NCBI RefSeq assembly: GCF_954871325.1
Contig: NC_088778.1
Span: 8,589,743-8,653,742 of the forward strand
Origin: Gordionus sp. m RMFG-2023
Lineage: Eukaryota > Nematomorpha > Gordioida > Chordodea > Parachordodidae
Reading direction: 5' to 3'
Length of the DNA stretch: 64,000 nt
Each line of letters starts with the position of its first letter. The first letter of the stretch is position 1. A program made the translations under genes and the position numbers. Below the pieces are notes generated by a model. The model searched no databases. It saw only the letters and a program-made list of their open reading frames with translations, and was not told the DNA's origin. Below, one piece after another: positions 62,231 through 64,000 of the stretch.

Positions 62231-62591
62231 TTATAATCTCAAATCATAAAATTTGGCGTTCACCTCAATAATCACATAAATCATGATAAATTCTTTCTTA
62301 GTCAATATTATTTCTTCGTTTATAAGTTGTAATTTGTAATATAATATCGCGATTCTGATAACTTCGGCCAAATCTATTTTATTGCACAAAATCGTGTTGT
62401 ACAAATAATTTATCAATACATTCCAGTCAAAAAAAATAGACAGTCTTATTAAATCTAATAATGCATTAACTTCAGGCGAATCTGTTATCAAGGGGATACC
62501 AATTAGGTTCTTCTCGATCCAAAATATGCTGTAACCGCTTGATGTCGAAGGCTTCATCTTGTTTTGCAGGCTTTTTGCAGTTTATTTTTTC
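62231..62591 (-). CDS. Possible minus-strand exon(s) of an unrecognised gene
   Basis: Two overlapping readings exist. One is a 108-codon ATG-initiated frame (62557-62231) with a hydrophobic, helix-like stretch (LIRLSIFFDWNVLINYLYNT) and a possible GTGAAC donor near its end. The other is a short exon from an acceptor TACTACAG (exon start 62591) to a GTATCC donor (exon end 62500), reading AKQDEAFDIKRLQHILDREE, with less AT-biased composition than its surroundings. I do not recognise either product. One could be real, or both could be chance. Confidence 0.25.
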
Positions 62592-63636
62592 CTGTAGTAC
62601 GAGAAGTCTCAGAAATAATTATATTATTTCATAGACTCTATAAATTTTATTATATTCATTAGAATAGATAAATTAAATAGAATATTTATTTGGTTGATAA
62701 AACTTTTTATTCATTAATTTAAGGTTTAAAAAATGTAATAAGTGAGATAAAATATTAATACTAGTATACAAGAAATATATATTTAAATTAATTTTAACTT
62801 TTTGTTAATATTTAGAATAGAATATAACCTAAAAATAGAATACTTCACAATTCATGAGGATCTTTATATCTTTTCAAAGGGGAAAGGGGGATTTCTTCCC
62901 CACTCCCACTGGCTACGAGCCTGATCTATTAAAGTTTCCAACTGATTGTAAACAAATATCCTGTGAAAAATAATCAAATCATTTTTGTATCAAGATTTTT
63001 TTCAGAACTACTTAGGGAATATGAATACATCAAATTTTGAATAATTTTTTTTTTAAATCAACGGGATTTTACTTTATTAAAAAATTATCCCAAAATAAAA
63101 TTCCACTCTATCAACAAGTGCCCTTTTGAATGACTTTTTAGTGTGTCTAAAAATGTATACTTGAACGTAGGTGCTTTAATGACAAAAATCTTGAGAAAGT
63201 TTTATTATTAAAATCTATCAATCATTACTAAATCATAGAATTATATATCAAACTTAATATCAATATGAATATTTATATTCATATGTTAAAATGTAACAAT
63301 TATTGTTTACGAGTAGAAAGCCCACCAAGAATGACGGGTAAATCAAAATTATTCCTTTATTTGATGGAGGAAGAATTAAAAATAAATTTCCCCTTCTTAT
63401 AATTATCATTTATACGTAAGAAGACTTGACAGATATCGATTTAACACACTCGTATTTGTAGTCATATATAAAGGGGAAAAAATATTAAAAATTTTACCAA
63501 AAAAGTATATGCATCAGTCCCAAACTGAGAAAGATGTAGAATTTTCAAACACTAGTCTGTTATATCTATATTCTGAGATAATTTCTTTAATAATAATTTT
63601 AAAAAGTATAAAATTTTCATGATAGAATAATTTAAT
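62592..63636. other. Intergenic AT-rich sequence
   Basis: Nothing recognised apart from a GGGGAAAGGGGGATTTCTTC and CTGGCTACGAGCCTG patch near 62878-62925 that resembles an end of an AGGCGTA-type repeat. Confidence 0.35.
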
Positions 63637-63915
63637 TTGCACTACCCGGCCCGGCCCGAATTTAAAATTTTTTTTAGCCTTGCCCGTCTCGGATTTTTTT
63701 AGGGCCCGCCAAGGGTTTTATGTTTTCAATCCTGACCCAACTCAGATTTTTTTTTAAATAAAGGTTTTCAGGCATGACCCGTATTTTTTTAAAATATTAT
63801 CATAGATAATGACAATTTAAAATATTTGGCGGTCCGGGTATATTTAAAAATTAAAATAAGGCCAGATACCTGTATCCGGGCAGGGCTTAGGGCCGGGCTT
63901 GCAGGTCTTTAATAT
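63637..63915. repeat. GGCCCG-type MITE, copy 4, left end eroded
   Basis: CACTACCCGGCCCGGCCCGA opens the segment, and GGGCCGGGCTTGCAGGTCTT closes it. The right terminus is the TGCAGRTCT end of the family. An AATTTAAAATATTTGGCGG block is shared with 22062-22205. Confidence 0.6.
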
Positions 63916-64000
63916 ATAGCTACATATTTTATTTTCAGTTTGTTGACTAAAATATACATTAATCCCATACAAGTATCAAATCTTATATAATTATATATAT

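Noticed and set aside
1-64000. CRISPR arrays, bacterial operons, ribosomal RNA genes
   Set aside because: No regularly spaced direct repeats, ribosome-binding-site/operon layout or rRNA-like conserved blocks were seen. The spliced genes show the DNA is eukaryotic.

Overview
The window reads as nuclear DNA of an intron-rich, strongly AT-rich, non-vertebrate animal. Three animal-type protein genes lie on the plus strand. Their coding exons are visibly richer in G and C than the surrounding sequence. The phylum cannot be fixed from the sequence alone.

Host genes. (1) A conventional calpain protease runs from about 3.8 to 22.9 kb. It has 15 recognisable exons covering the Cys/His/Asn protease core, the C2-like domain and a C-terminal EF-hand region; its start-codon exon was not found. 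(2) An A1CF/RBM46/RBM47-type RNA-binding protein runs from 25.3 to 32.3 kb in nine exons, with three RRMs and a C-terminal DSRM-like domain. (3) A Golgi-type 3'-phosphoadenosine phosphatase (BPNT2/IMPAD1 family) runs from 50.6 to 57.3 kb in five exons, with an N-terminal membrane anchor. There is a weak candidate for a minus-strand exon near 62.5 kb. The three genes have no evident shared pathway.

Mobile DNA. Most other recognisable sequence is transposon-derived. A broken hAT element opens the window (58-2285). The calpain introns hold short hAT-type MITEs, a large inverted repeat with CCHC zinc-knuckle arms (8272-10601) and two tRNA-like SINE-type heads. The interval between the RNA-binding gene and the phosphatase gene holds a Ty3/Gypsy-type fossil, a LINE relic and a 10-kb composite. 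The introns of the second and third genes hold self-complementary MITEs, an R2-type LINE with an open 439-codon frame, and another hAT relic.

Most notable structure. Positions 39715-49735 form one palindromic P-superfamily (THAP-transposase) element flanked by a perfect 8-bp duplication, CTTTTGCC. Its left arm has since received a 4.0-kb hAT element, with its own 8-bp duplication ACTATATT, and a LINE fragment. The right arm lacks both and so serves as a built-in empty site. Several short MITEs share the hAT element's terminal sequence, which makes that hAT family their possible source of transposase.

All exon boundaries were read by eye from GT/AG signals, reading-frame continuity and remembered family sequence. 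No alignment or database search was run.
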